Source of the DNA: Stramenopiles sp. TOSAG23-2
Lineage: Eukaryota; Sar
Direction: 5' to 3'
Assembly (NCBI GenBank): GCA_900128395.1
Contig: LT649795.1
Span: 1 to 13,577, forward strand
Length of the DNA stretch: 13,577 bases
In this document: positions 6,708 through 13,577 of the stretch, piece by piece
How positions within the stretch are numbered: position 1 is the stretch's first letter
Layout of the letters: every line of letters begins with the position of its first letter
Notes under the pieces: model-generated
What the model was told of the DNA's origin: nothing
Seen by the model: the letters and a program-made list of their open reading frames with translations, nothing else
The model's database searches: none
Program-made: the position numbers and the translations under genes

Positions 6708-9416
6708 ATGCAATTTCCAACAAGCATTAATAAACCACTCACAATTAATAAATTGCCTGAGCCGGTCACATTTTCATCCAATACAGTATTAAATAATACA
6801 TATGATTTAAATCTATCACCAATACCATTTTGTTGCATTTTAGAACCATTTTTCACTCCAAGTTCAGATGTAAATAATAATAATGTTCAACAACCAACAA
6901 CAATAATACCAATGATGGAAAAAAAAGATTTTATTACATGTACGAATCCAAAATGTAAAGCATATTTAAATCCATTTTGTAAATTAGATTTAAAATTGAA
7001 ACGGTGGAAATGTGTTTTTTGTAATCAATGGTCCGTTTCTACTGAATTGAATGAAAATAATATAACTACTCCAAATAATAATAATAATGTGTTTCAATCA
7101 CCTGTTAAATCAGATAATGAAAAGTCACCACCGCTGGAAACAACAAGTAATATGGTAGATTTAGTAATACCATATCAATACATTGTCAATTCATCTCATA
7201 ATTTAGCCACTGGACCAGCTGCATTACGTCGTAGGACTTCCTCGACAACTTCAACAAATAATAATAATAATAATATTCCATCCATCATACAACCAAAACA
7301 TTTAATATCCAGAAGCTTATCAACAGCAAGTAATAGTTCCATTGGTTCCAATCCAAATGTATCAACGATTCATCCAGCATGTATTTACGTAATTGATTCA
7401 AACATTCCAAAAAGTGATGTAATGCATTTAGCAAATGCAATTACAAATGCATTAAATCAATTACCGAGAGATACATATATTGGTTTAATCACATTTGGCC
7501 ATTGTGTTAAAGTTTTTGAAGTAGGTTTACATGGTATTATTTCTTGTGATTCGTATCCGGGACAATCATTATTAGGAAAAAATGAATTGAATCAAATTGA
7601 ATTACATGAACGAAACCCAATGTATAGTGGTTCGGAATATATGTCACCATTGCATTTTTGTAAGGAAAATTTAATAAACATTTTGAAAAATTTATCTGGT
7701 GGTCCAGATATGAAATTAAAACGTAAAAAACGAAGAAATAGTAAGCGGAGAAAACGTGGGAATAGAAATGGCAAAAATGAGGCAACTGATGGTGAAGCAA
7801 ATGCTGAGAAAAATGCTATCCATGTATCACCAATAAAACGATGTTTACCAAATGCAATACGTATTGGGCTTGAAATGTTTAAAGTATCACATGAAAGTTT
7901 AGGCAAGATGATAATATGTACTACTGGAGAAATAAATTGTGGTAATACTGTGAATTTGGATTATTTAAATATATTGTCAAATAAATGTTTATTGCAAGGC
8001 ATTTCAATTGATATTTTATGTGTTGGTTCTAATTATTTTAATGTCCCTTTGTTACAAAATTTTATACAAACATGTGGGGGTAATATTTTTATTAATCGTT
8101 TATTTAATGAGGAAACGTTTAAATTGAATGTATTAGAAGCAACTTCTAGAAACAAAGTGGATGGTATTAATGAGGAGGAGGAGGATGATAATAATAATAA
8201 CAATAACACAAATACTTCTTCAACTATTTATCAAGATATTTCACATAGTGGTATTAAAATCCAAGTAAAATGTTTTGATTGTATTGAAATTGATAGAGTA
8301 ATAGGTCCTGCGTTGACAAATGTTGATGATACGGATAATACCAATGATAACGATGCAATGAATCAAAAATATACATTTCAATTAGGTACATTAGATCCAT
8401 TAAATTCAGGAATTGTTTTTTATTTTCGTTTATCTGAGAAAGATATACCAGTACGTTTTGGTTATGTGCAATTTACCATCATTTTCAACGGTTTAGATGG
8501 TTCGTTACGCAAACGTATAATTACAAAACGATTGCTATTTACCAATTCGAGACAAACGTTTTTAAAGTCGATTAATTGCAATGTAGCAGCAATTGGAATG
8601 GGGAAAAAAGCAGTATTAATGGCGCAAAAGATAAAAGATCGCAGTAAAGGTGCAACACGCAGTATGGATGAAATATGCAATCGTGTTTACAATATGATGG
8701 CATTTTTTGCTCAACAAAAGGCGAAAATGGTAACAGTGCCTGATGAATTAAAAATAATACCAATAACATTATTTCATTTATTGCGTGGACCTTGCCTAGG
8801 ACCAATTTTACAACATAGTGATGACATCTGTTGCATGCAAAGATTGTTTTTAAATAGTTCCTTTCAAACATGTTTGCGTATTACACAACCCCGTTTGTAT
8901 TGTTTGAAAGACGAAGACATATTGAAAACACGACATTTAGTAAATCATTCCACAAACGATATTAATGCGTCGAGTATAATATTGGCAAATGAAATTGTAT
9001 CAAAATCTTATTTGCAAGAAATACCAATGGTAACATTAGCATTACAATCGAATTTCATTTTAATTTTAGATCATCATACTGATATCTTTATTTGGAGTGG
9101 ATTTGCCGTGTCTAGTAATGGGTATGATAAAATACGAAATGCGTTAAAGTTAATAATACAACGTGAGGTAAAACATCGTTATCCATCTCCAAATATAATG
9201 TTATTTAATGAAAACGATTCAATGGCAAGATGGTTTGAAGCGAGATTGATACCAGCACATAAAGATAATGAATTTCTACAAATGCAAGCATGCCAAAAAT
9301 TGATTGGTAATTTAAATAATACTCAACGGAAAGAATTAAATGAAAAATTATTATGGACGGATGATTATTCATATTATGAATGGTTGAATCGTGTTATTGC
9401 TGGAACGATTGAATGA
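6708..9416 (+). CDS. Sec23-family COPII coat protein (divergent Sec23-like type)
   Basis: Sec23 is the inner-coat subunit of COPII vesicles; it pairs with Sec24 and is the GTPase-activating protein for Sar1 in ER export. I start at the first ATG (6708), giving 902 residues; the open frame reaches back to a TTG at 6687. Domains in order are: an N-terminal beta/zinc finger with C78, C83, C102, C105 (CxxxxC, 18 residues, CxxC, as in Sec23); a vWA-like trunk from about 220 with YVIDSNIP and YIGLITFG; a beta-sandwich around 515-620; a helical part with LFHLLRGP; and a gelsolin-like domain with TDIFIWSG. A SMAR segment places Arg841 where Sec23 has its Sar1-directed arginine finger, which is my alignment by eye. 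The ending RLIPAHKD and a terminal WL segment recall the divergent Sec23-like paralogues known in plants rather than canonical Sec23. Canonical length is about 765; extra length comes from Asn/Ser-rich linkers (about 110-220), a very basic insert (about 336-356) and an acidic Asn-rich insert (about 486-505). Confidence 0.88.
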   Translation: MQFPTSINKPLTINKLPEPVTFSSNTVLNNTYDLNLSPIPFCCILEPFFTPSSDVNNNNVQQPTTIIPMMEKKDFITCTNPKCKAYLNPFCKLDLKLKRWKCVFCNQWSVSTELNENNITTPNNNNNVFQSPVKSDNEKSPPLETTSNMVDLVIPYQYIVNSSHNLATGPAALRRRTSSTTSTNNNNNNIPSIIQPKHLISRSLSTASNSSIGSNPNVSTIHPACIYVIDSNIPKSDVMHLANAITNALNQLPRDTYIGLITFGHCVKVFEVGLHGIISCDSYPGQSLLGKNELNQIELHERNPMYSGSEYMSPLHFCKENLINILKNLSGGPDMKLKRKKRRNSKRRKRGNRNGKNEATDGEANAEKNAIHVSPIKRCLPNAIRIGLEMFKVSHESLGKMIICTTGEINCGNTVNLDYLNILSNKCLLQGISIDILCVGSNYFNVPLLQNFIQTCGGNIFINRLFNEETFKLNVLEATSRNKVDGINEEEEDDNNNNNNTNTSSTIYQDISHSGIKIQVKCFDCIEIDRVIGPALTNVDDTDNTNDNDAMNQKYTFQLGTLDPLNSGIVFYFRLSEKDIPVRFGYVQFTIIFNGLDGSLRKRIITKRLLFTNSRQTFLKSINCNVAAIGMGKKAVLMAQKIKDRSKGATRSMDEICNRVYNMMAFFAQQKAKMVTVPDELKIIPITLFHLLRGPCLGPILQHSDDICCMQRLFLNSSFQTCLRITQPRLYCLKDEDILKTRHLVNHSTNDINASSIILANEIVSKSYLQEIPMVTLALQSNFILILDHHTDIFIWSGFAVSSNGYDKIRNALKLIIQREVKHRYPSPNIMLFNENDSMARWFEARLIPAHKDNEFLQMQACQKLIGNLNNTQRKELNEKLLWTDDYSYYEWLNRVIAGTIE

Positions 9417-9787
9417 AAGAGAAGAGTATGTATGAATATTATGAATATATGATAGCGGGGGGGAACCTGTGTGAGAGAGATATCATATTATGGCATCATA
9501 TATATATAGAAGTGTAGGAGTGTTTAAAAAAAACAAAATTGATAAAACTATCATATCGTACCATGGTCATACACGACTGTACGAAAAAATTAAAATTATG
9601 GGGGGGTTATCATATTTTTATGAGAATAATTTTAGTTCGTATGATAAAACAAAAGGGTGTTTTTACAAAAAAAGCTTTTATGATAATTATAAATTATATC
9701 ATATTTAATGTACATATAAACACACACTACAAATTTATTTTAGAGGGTCTCTCTTCATTTCAAAACACGGCGACACAGAGGAGATTT
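9417..9787. other. Non-coding gap downstream of Sec23-family gene
   Basis: I see no gene here. The stretch has two runs of seven G (about 9456-9462 and 9599-9606) in otherwise AT-rich DNA and several TATCATAT-type octamers (near 9481, 9607 and 9696). An ATG-initiated 72-codon frame at 9490-9708 has no recognisable pattern and is not called. Confidence 0.5.
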
Positions 9788-9991
9788 TTATTCTTCTTCA
9801 TTATCAGCACTAGTATCATCCTCTTCCGTTGTTTGTTTTGGTGCAACTTTTTTTACTACTCTTCGTACAACTTCTTTTGTTCCATCTACAACTTTCTTTG
9901 CTCCACCTTCTACCGCTTTCTCGTCTTTAGTTACTTCTTCTTTTACTTTTTCTTCAACTTCTTTTGCTTCATCTTCGCCTTTTTGAACAGT
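9788..9991 (-). pseudogene. Headless charged-protein coding fragment (3' end)
   Basis: The minus strand is open for 67 codons between an in-frame stop at 9992-9994 and the TAA at 9788-9790, and contains no ATG. The residues are strongly patterned: Glu/Lys/Val repeats (KEVEEKVKEEV), a GGAKKVVDG segment, a basic VVRRVVKKVAPK stretch and an acidic end (TTEEDDTSADNEEE). This is typical of a real C-terminus of an amphipathic, possibly coiled-coil or LEA-like protein. It lacks any start and any convincing splice acceptor, so it is either a truncated gene or a terminal exon. On the plus strand the same DNA appears as a Phe/Ser-rich shadow frame. Family unknown. Confidence 0.5.
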
Positions 9992-9994
9992 TTA

Positions 9995-10053
9995 ATGCGT
10001 GGTCAAATGAATCAAAATCCTAATCCAATGCGTGGTCAAATGAATCAAAATCC
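9995..10053 (+). repeat. Two exact 26-base direct repeats, 33-bp period
   Basis: The bases at 9995-10020 recur unchanged at 10028-10053. The 33-bp period equals 11 codons, so the duplication keeps the reading frame of the short plus-strand coding fragment. Confidence 0.9.
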
Positions 10054-10129
10054 GTTGTTTGGAAGTGATATTAGTGCGGATAAGATTATGAAGAGGGCGC
10101 AAAGTGGGCATAATAAAATGGCTTTATAA
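9995..10129 (+). pseudogene. Short coding fragment with duplicated MRGQMNQNP motif
   Basis: From ATG 9995 to TAA 10127-10129 there are 44 codons: two copies of MRGQMNQNP, then LFGSDISADKIMKRAQSGHNKMAL. The C-terminal half looks like the end of a real protein. The start could be genuine, or it could be an internal Met of a broken gene. A pyrimidine tract ending in CAG at 9988-9990 would also serve as a splice acceptor for this strand, but that tract is itself antisense to the charged minus-strand fragment. Family unknown. Confidence 0.4.
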
Positions 10130-10235
10130 GAAATATTGATGTGATTGAGTATTGAGCATATTATTTACGTACCACGGGAAGTAAAATTATTACTCGTAAT
10201 ATAACTTAGACTTTAACCATCCTTAATATTAATTT
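10130..10235 (+). repeat. Dispersed repeat, copy B
   Basis: Starts right after the stop codon of the short plus-strand coding fragment and matches the reverse complement of 5794-5885, including a 25-base identical core at 10143-10167. Copy B has small extra segments (for example a few bases near 10168-10172). The remaining gap to 10317 is AT-rich with no coding signal. Confidence 0.7.
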
Positions 10236-10317
10236 ACTCAATGATAATTCCTACTCTCCAAACGTATACAGTAACTGAGTTCTATTAAAATGTGAATTGT
10301 TTGGCATACATTTTTTA

Positions 10318-10962
10318 TTAAAAAAACACACACATTATCGTACTAATTAGAACAATTAATAAATGAAGTATTGGCACAAATTTATATCTAGTAATAGCAG
10401 GCGAGCTTCCGCCTGTACACGTCCAAATGGTGGATGCATTCTCTAGATCATAACATTTGTTTGCTTGTCCAGGAAAATAAGAGAGAATAGATTTTTCATG
10501 TTTTATCTGGCTGCATTTAGCATCGCTATATATTGTCCCTACGAGTTTTACATCAGAACTATCACAACGATCAGCACTTGCTTTCATCCATTCTCCAGCA
10601 GCCCTTTGTTTGCATTTTCCATCATATACTTCTGTTAGATGTTCATTTTTTGCATTGCATCCATGCTTGATAAATTTTCTATATGTTAGTACTGATATAG
10701 AATTAAAGCTATCATCGCATTTTACCCAGCGAATACCGTCATCTACTTCACTCCCGTCGCAACCATCTTGCTGTTGAACTTCACACCATCGATATTCGTC
10801 GGAGCATGTAGGATTTGGGCAACCTTCTTGATTACTACACCAATGATTTGACCATGATTCTTTACATGTGCATTTTTCTGCATATGTAAAAAGGTAATCA
10901 TTGAACGTAAAATTGATCAATAATATTTGCAATATTAAACATTTGACGTTTATGATATTCAT
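10318..10962 (-). CDS. Secreted cysteine-rich surface protein, probably GPI- or tail-anchored
   Basis: I do not recognise the family. The 214-residue product begins at an ATG with a hydrophobic leader (about 8-28) and a plausible signal-peptidase site after TYA (28). The mature region contains 14 cysteines (31, 33, 42, 48, 53, 60, 68, 82, 102, 117, 133, 150, 170, 182), an even number compatible with seven disulfides. The first six are closely spaced in a small module (CTC, WC, GCP, TC, RWC). An N-glycosylation sequon occurs at N175 (NAS). A small-residue patch GGSSPA (184-189) precedes a C-terminal hydrophobic stretch to the very end (about 196-214) with no cytosolic tail. That pattern fits a GPI-attachment signal better than a normal membrane span. 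The likely location is the outer cell surface. Role unknown; adhesion or a cell-coat component is only inference. Confidence 0.75.
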   Translation of the reverse strand: MNIINVKCLILQILLINFTFNDYLFTYAEKCTCKESWSNHWCSNQEGCPNPTCSDEYRWCEVQQQDGCDGSEVDDGIRWVKCDDSFNSISVLTYRKFIKHGCNAKNEHLTEVYDGKCKQRAAGEWMKASADRCDSSDVKLVGTIYSDAKCSQIKHEKSILSYFPGQANKCYDLENASTIWTCTGGSSPAITRYKFVPILHLLIVLISTIMCVFF

Positions 10963-11137
10963 ACTAGAGATTAATCGTCGTCTAATAATATATTACGAGT
11001 ATATTATTATTATATATATATATATGAATTAATATTTTTTTTTATTATTTCGTAAAAAATACGTATTTATATCGATCCATCTCTCATATATTACTTCGTA
11101 TATATATATATATTCGTGTATATAATTATAATTTTTT
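10963..11137. other. AT-rich spacer with (TA)n microsatellites
   Basis: Between the start of the cysteine-rich gene and the stop of the acyltransferase-like gene lie two TA runs (11010-11025 and about 11099-11112) and a T-run. This 175-bp spacer must hold the 3' end of the acyltransferase transcript and the promoter of the cysteine-rich gene. No specific motif is callable. Confidence 0.5.
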
Positions 11138-12994
11138 CTATATGGTCCGTAATAACCTAAGAATGTTCTTTGCATGAATAATTAATGCATTATTTTCATC
11201 ATAAAACTCATTTTTTTTCTTTGTAAATTCTCTTAACAAAGGATATAACATTGGAATATTCATATGAGGATCGCAAATACAACGTATCCATACACGTTTT
11301 AAGATACGAGTAACCATTTTCTCTCGTGGTTTCCGCGCTTTTACGATTGAAGATAATGCCTTTTGCAAATTTTTTACATTTAATTTCTCCTCTTTTTTTA
11401 AAAACTCGATATCGTTCAATACTTCATTTAATTGTTTTATAGATGGAATCAAACCTGCATTTTCATCATCATCATGATCATGTTTCGCCATCGTTTTATT
11501 GAGATAATTGTTGACTAGTACATTTTTTATACTATTGCAGAAAATTCTACAATATCCATTTTTAAAAATTAATATACGCAATTCATTTGTATCTAGATAT
11601 TTACTTTCATCTTCTTTCTCTCCGTGTTTTACAAAACCTAAAGTTCCAATCTGGTTATCAATTCTTTTCACTTGCCCAAGCAAAGATGAGCTAGAACCAA
11701 TTTCCATTAACAGTGTTGTCGAGGGCATCATACTTAATGTTTCAATACAACGTTGAAATTTTACACTGGAAACTATAGTTTGTGCATGATAATATTCATC
11801 AAATACTATCTCCTCGTTATTGGTCTTATCACTTGAAGAGGAAAGCCATCCATATTGAATAATTTTATTATTTTTTTTTTGCTGATTATTACCTTTTAAA
11901 ATGGTTCGAAAACGTTGTATTAACCAATCCTGGAAAATAGAAAATAACGGAGAATGGTATGCAATTTGATCTGTATCTAAATCTCTCCAAAATAATTTAC
12001 TCCCATCGTTTCTATCTTGAAACGTCGAAATAAAATGTTGATGTAAAATATCAACTTGTTTTGCGCTTCCAGAAATAGTTTGTCCATGTGGAGAATTTTC
12101 ACAACCAACGATAACTTCTTTTAAATTCAATTCATCAATCGCTGCTTCAATCTCTTTTTTTGATAATCCACAATAAGACATTTTACCAGTTAAATCATAT
12201 ATTTTTGTGGAAGAATTGTTGTCGTCGCCATTTTGCTGTTTTATATATTTATTTACATTATCCTTATGTACGTAATAATAAAAATTATCTGTATTGTCAT
12301 TCAAGACAAGCTCATCTTCATTATTAGCTTGCATTTCAACCGCTAGCTTCTTCGATTTAGTGATTAATACATGAAAATTGGGTTTAATCATTTCGACCAT
12401 TTCACTTTGAAAATATTGTATCAAAATCGTTTCTTTTTCAGTTGTCAAGCCAGCTAAATATCCTGCTGATGTTTCACCAATGGAATGACCGACTATATAA
12501 TCTGGTTTGATACCTGCTTCTTTCAATATATTTATCACGCCGATTTGGTATGCAACAATACCAACTCCCATGTATTTTTTCAAGCTCCACTTTGTACCAA
12601 TTGAAAATAACGTTGTTAAGTCTTCAAAATTTGTATCGACTTCTTTAATTATACGTGTTAGCCTTGATATTGTATTACGAAAACTATTTGAAAAATAAAT
12701 CAATTTCGTTCCCATAAATTCCCATTGACTTCCAATTCCACCTAAAATAATTGCTAATTGTTTATAGTTTTTTGCTCTATTTGGTGACTTTGTCAATGTA
12801 TGTTTCGCTTGTATTAATTTTTGCAACGTATTTAGTTGTTCTTGTGTGTTCTTAGTGTCGTCTTCAAAAGATGCTAATGACGATGATGATGATGATATTT
12901 TCATATTCATATTCTTATTCATATTTTTATTCATTAAATTATTATATTTATTATTTTCATCATCCTGTGGGTTCATTCTATTGAACATTGCCAT
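11138..12994 (-). CDS. Stand-alone malonyl/acyl-transferase (MAT)-like protein, FAS type
   Basis: Resembles the malonyl/acetyl-transferase domain of animal-type fatty acid synthase and type I polyketide synthase, which loads acyl units from CoA onto an acyl carrier protein. The 618-residue product has a Met/Asn/Ser-rich start and then the MAT fold from about 80: ILGGIGSQW (83-91, the usual GxGxQW), VGHSIGE with nucleophile S171, NSPHGQTISG (300-309) and AYHSP with H347 as catalytic base. A distal YYHAQTIVSSVKF/LLMEIGSSSSLLGQVKR segment (401-444) matches the last part of the domain. Changes from the norm: the conserved Arg that binds the malonyl carboxylate is replaced by Gln (about Q196); the EIGPH-type His is replaced by Ser; a linker of about 60 residues (222-290) is inserted. 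No ketosynthase, ACP or reductase domains are present, and residues 470-618 are an unrecognised Lys-rich helical extension. It may prefer non-carboxylated acyl groups or act as a non-catalytic partner. Stop codon is TAG. Confidence 0.8.
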   Translation of the reverse strand: MAMFNRMNPQDDENNKYNNLMNKNMNKNMNMKISSSSSSLASFEDDTKNTQEQLNTLQKLIQAKHTLTKSPNRAKNYKQLAIILGGIGSQWEFMGTKLIYFSNSFRNTISRLTRIIKEVDTNFEDLTTLFSIGTKWSLKKYMGVGIVAYQIGVINILKEAGIKPDYIVGHSIGETSAGYLAGLTTEKETILIQYFQSEMVEMIKPNFHVLITKSKKLAVEMQANNEDELVLNDNTDNFYYYVHKDNVNKYIKQQNGDDNNSSTKIYDLTGKMSYCGLSKKEIEAAIDELNLKEVIVGCENSPHGQTISGSAKQVDILHQHFISTFQDRNDGSKLFWRDLDTDQIAYHSPLFSIFQDWLIQRFRTILKGNNQQKKNNKIIQYGWLSSSSDKTNNEEIVFDEYYHAQTIVSSVKFQRCIETLSMMPSTTLLMEIGSSSSLLGQVKRIDNQIGTLGFVKHGEKEDESKYLDTNELRILIFKNGYCRIFCNSIKNVLVNNYLNKTMAKHDHDDDENAGLIPSIKQLNEVLNDIEFLKKEEKLNVKNLQKALSSIVKARKPREKMVTRILKRVWIRCICDPHMNIPMLYPLLREFTKKKNEFYDENNALIIHAKNILRLLRTI

Positions 12995-13304
12995 TTGTCA
13001 TTAATGGTTGGTGATGTTTTTTGATGAGATGATATTGTTTTTTGGTTGTTGTTTACGTCTCTCACCGACATGTATTTTGAAAACGGGTAGTGATGTGAGT
13101 TCGACACACAGAGGGCATGCGAATTGCAAAAATACCATTATTAATAGCAGGTAAATAGCTACTGTGATGCCGCCGGTTCTCCAGTTCGCAACACAAAAAA
13201 AAACATTGAAAAAAAATGATTAAAATTATGGGTAGGAAATGACGCAGCAAATCTCAGACCAGAAAAATATGTTTTTTTTAGGAATTTATAATACCTTAAA
13301 TTAT

Positions 13305-13372
13305 GGTATACTACGGCCTGCTACCCTGCTAGCCAGCTAGCTACGAGGACGACTACCACCAGCGGTATACTA
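13305..13372. repeat. GC-rich island between two 9-bp direct repeats
   Basis: GGTATACTA occurs at 13305-13313 and again at 13364-13372. Between them is a block of roughly 50 bp that is clearly GC-rich against AT-rich flanks, containing GCTAGC twice (13328-13341, separated by CA). It could be a short insertion with a target-site duplication; no transposase or coding frame is present. Confidence 0.4.
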
Positions 13373-13473
13373 TTATGTATTTTAAAATATTTGCATTTTT
13401 TCAATCCTTAATCTAAATCTATAAAAATTGTGCATATTGGCATATACGAATAGGGTTTCCTAAAAAAAATGTA

Positions 13474-13490
13474 TAGTAGTAGTAGTAGTA
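13474..13490. repeat. (TAG)n microsatellite
   Basis: Five to six TAG triplets in a non-coding stretch. Confidence 0.85.
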
Positions 13491-13551
13491 TGTTTATAAT
13501 AACAGTGTATTATTATGGTCAACAATTTTGCTCTCTCTTTTTCACTCCTTT

Positions 13552-13572
13552 CGATTTTCGATTTTCGATTTT
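13552..13572. repeat. Three tandem 7-bp units (CGATTTT)
   Basis: Three exact heptamers end at the window edge, and the array may continue as a variant (CGGCC follows). Confidence 0.85.
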
Positions 13573-13577
13573 CGGCC

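Larger units (their letters stand above)
12995..13577. other. Upstream region of the acyltransferase-like gene; no firm gene
   Basis: About 580 bp without a clear gene. Base composition is noticeably less AT-rich at about 13060-13200 and 13310-13365. The minus strand at about 13215-13000 has an open frame with a hydrophobic segment (GGITVAIYLLLIMVFLQF) but no initiating ATG before it. It contains a possible splice donor, GGTGAG (about 13066-13071), so a 5' exon of the acyltransferase gene is conceivable. No tRNA or rRNA is seen. Confidence 0.35.

Noticed and set aside
7537-7906. Minus-strand frames opposite the Sec23 gene
   Set aside because: Shadows of a well-supported coding region; no independent motif.
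9490-9708. 72-codon ATG frame after the Sec23 gene
   Set aside because: Tyr/Lys/Ile-rich chance-like sequence with no pattern or conserved motif.
9539-9990. Upstream part of a long plus-strand frame leading into the MRGQMNQNP fragment
   Set aside because: It starts at TTG and its Phe/Ser-rich stretch is the antisense image of the charged minus-strand fragment.
13090-13125. GTTCGAC within a TGTG/CACA stem, resembling a tRNA T-arm
   Set aside because: Stem is only four pairs and no matching acceptor, D-arm or anticodon arm is found at the expected distances.

Overview
This window is nuclear DNA of a eukaryote, most likely an AT-rich, gene-dense protist. The evidence is in the genes themselves: an importin-9-type karyopherin, a Sec23-family COPII protein, a MOB kinase activator and an animal-FAS-like acyltransferase. 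These have no bacterial or viral counterparts in this form. All stop codons seen (TAA, TGA, TAG) fit the standard code. The large genes read through with no obvious introns, and several carry Asn-rich runs made of AAT/AAC repeats. I cannot place the organism more precisely from sequence alone. Coordinates for two genes are set at the first ATG, because the longer open frames begin at TTG.

Left part (1-5230): the 3' end of a leucine-rich-repeat gene (+) runs in from outside the window. It is followed by a Mob1/phocein-family gene (+, 638-1405) with all four zinc ligands. This converges on a large importin-9/Kap114-like gene (-, 1673-5230). The 267-bp gap between these two stop codons is rich in perfect palindromes and hairpins.

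Middle (5231-10317): upstream of the importin is a sparse region. It holds a candidate 49-residue single-pass membrane ORF (-), a (TG)n tract and one copy of a roughly 90-100-bp dispersed repeat. A short WD40-only frame (-, 6119-6439) is divergent from a Sec23-family gene (+, 6708-9416) of the divergent Sec23-like type. After that come two headless coding fragments, 9788-9991 (-) and 9995-10129 (+), which point away from each other from an almost shared origin near 9992. The second copy of the dispersed repeat follows directly, in inverted orientation to the first. The two repeat copies bracket a segment of about 4.2 kb.

Right part (10318-13577): a secreted, cysteine-rich, probably GPI-anchored or tail-anchored surface protein (-, 10318-10962), then a stand-alone 618-residue malonyl/acyl-transferase-like protein (-, 11138-12994). 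The latter keeps the Ser/His pair but has lost the usual carboxylate-binding Arg. The last 580 bp have no firm gene but contain base-composition islands and short repeats.

The genes are mostly unrelated housekeeping functions (nuclear import, ER export, NDR/LATS-type kinase signalling, acyl transfer) and do not form an obvious pathway. The parts most worth a second look are the rearrangement-like junction at about 9992, the inverted repeat pair, the altered acyltransferase and the candidate small spliced membrane gene.
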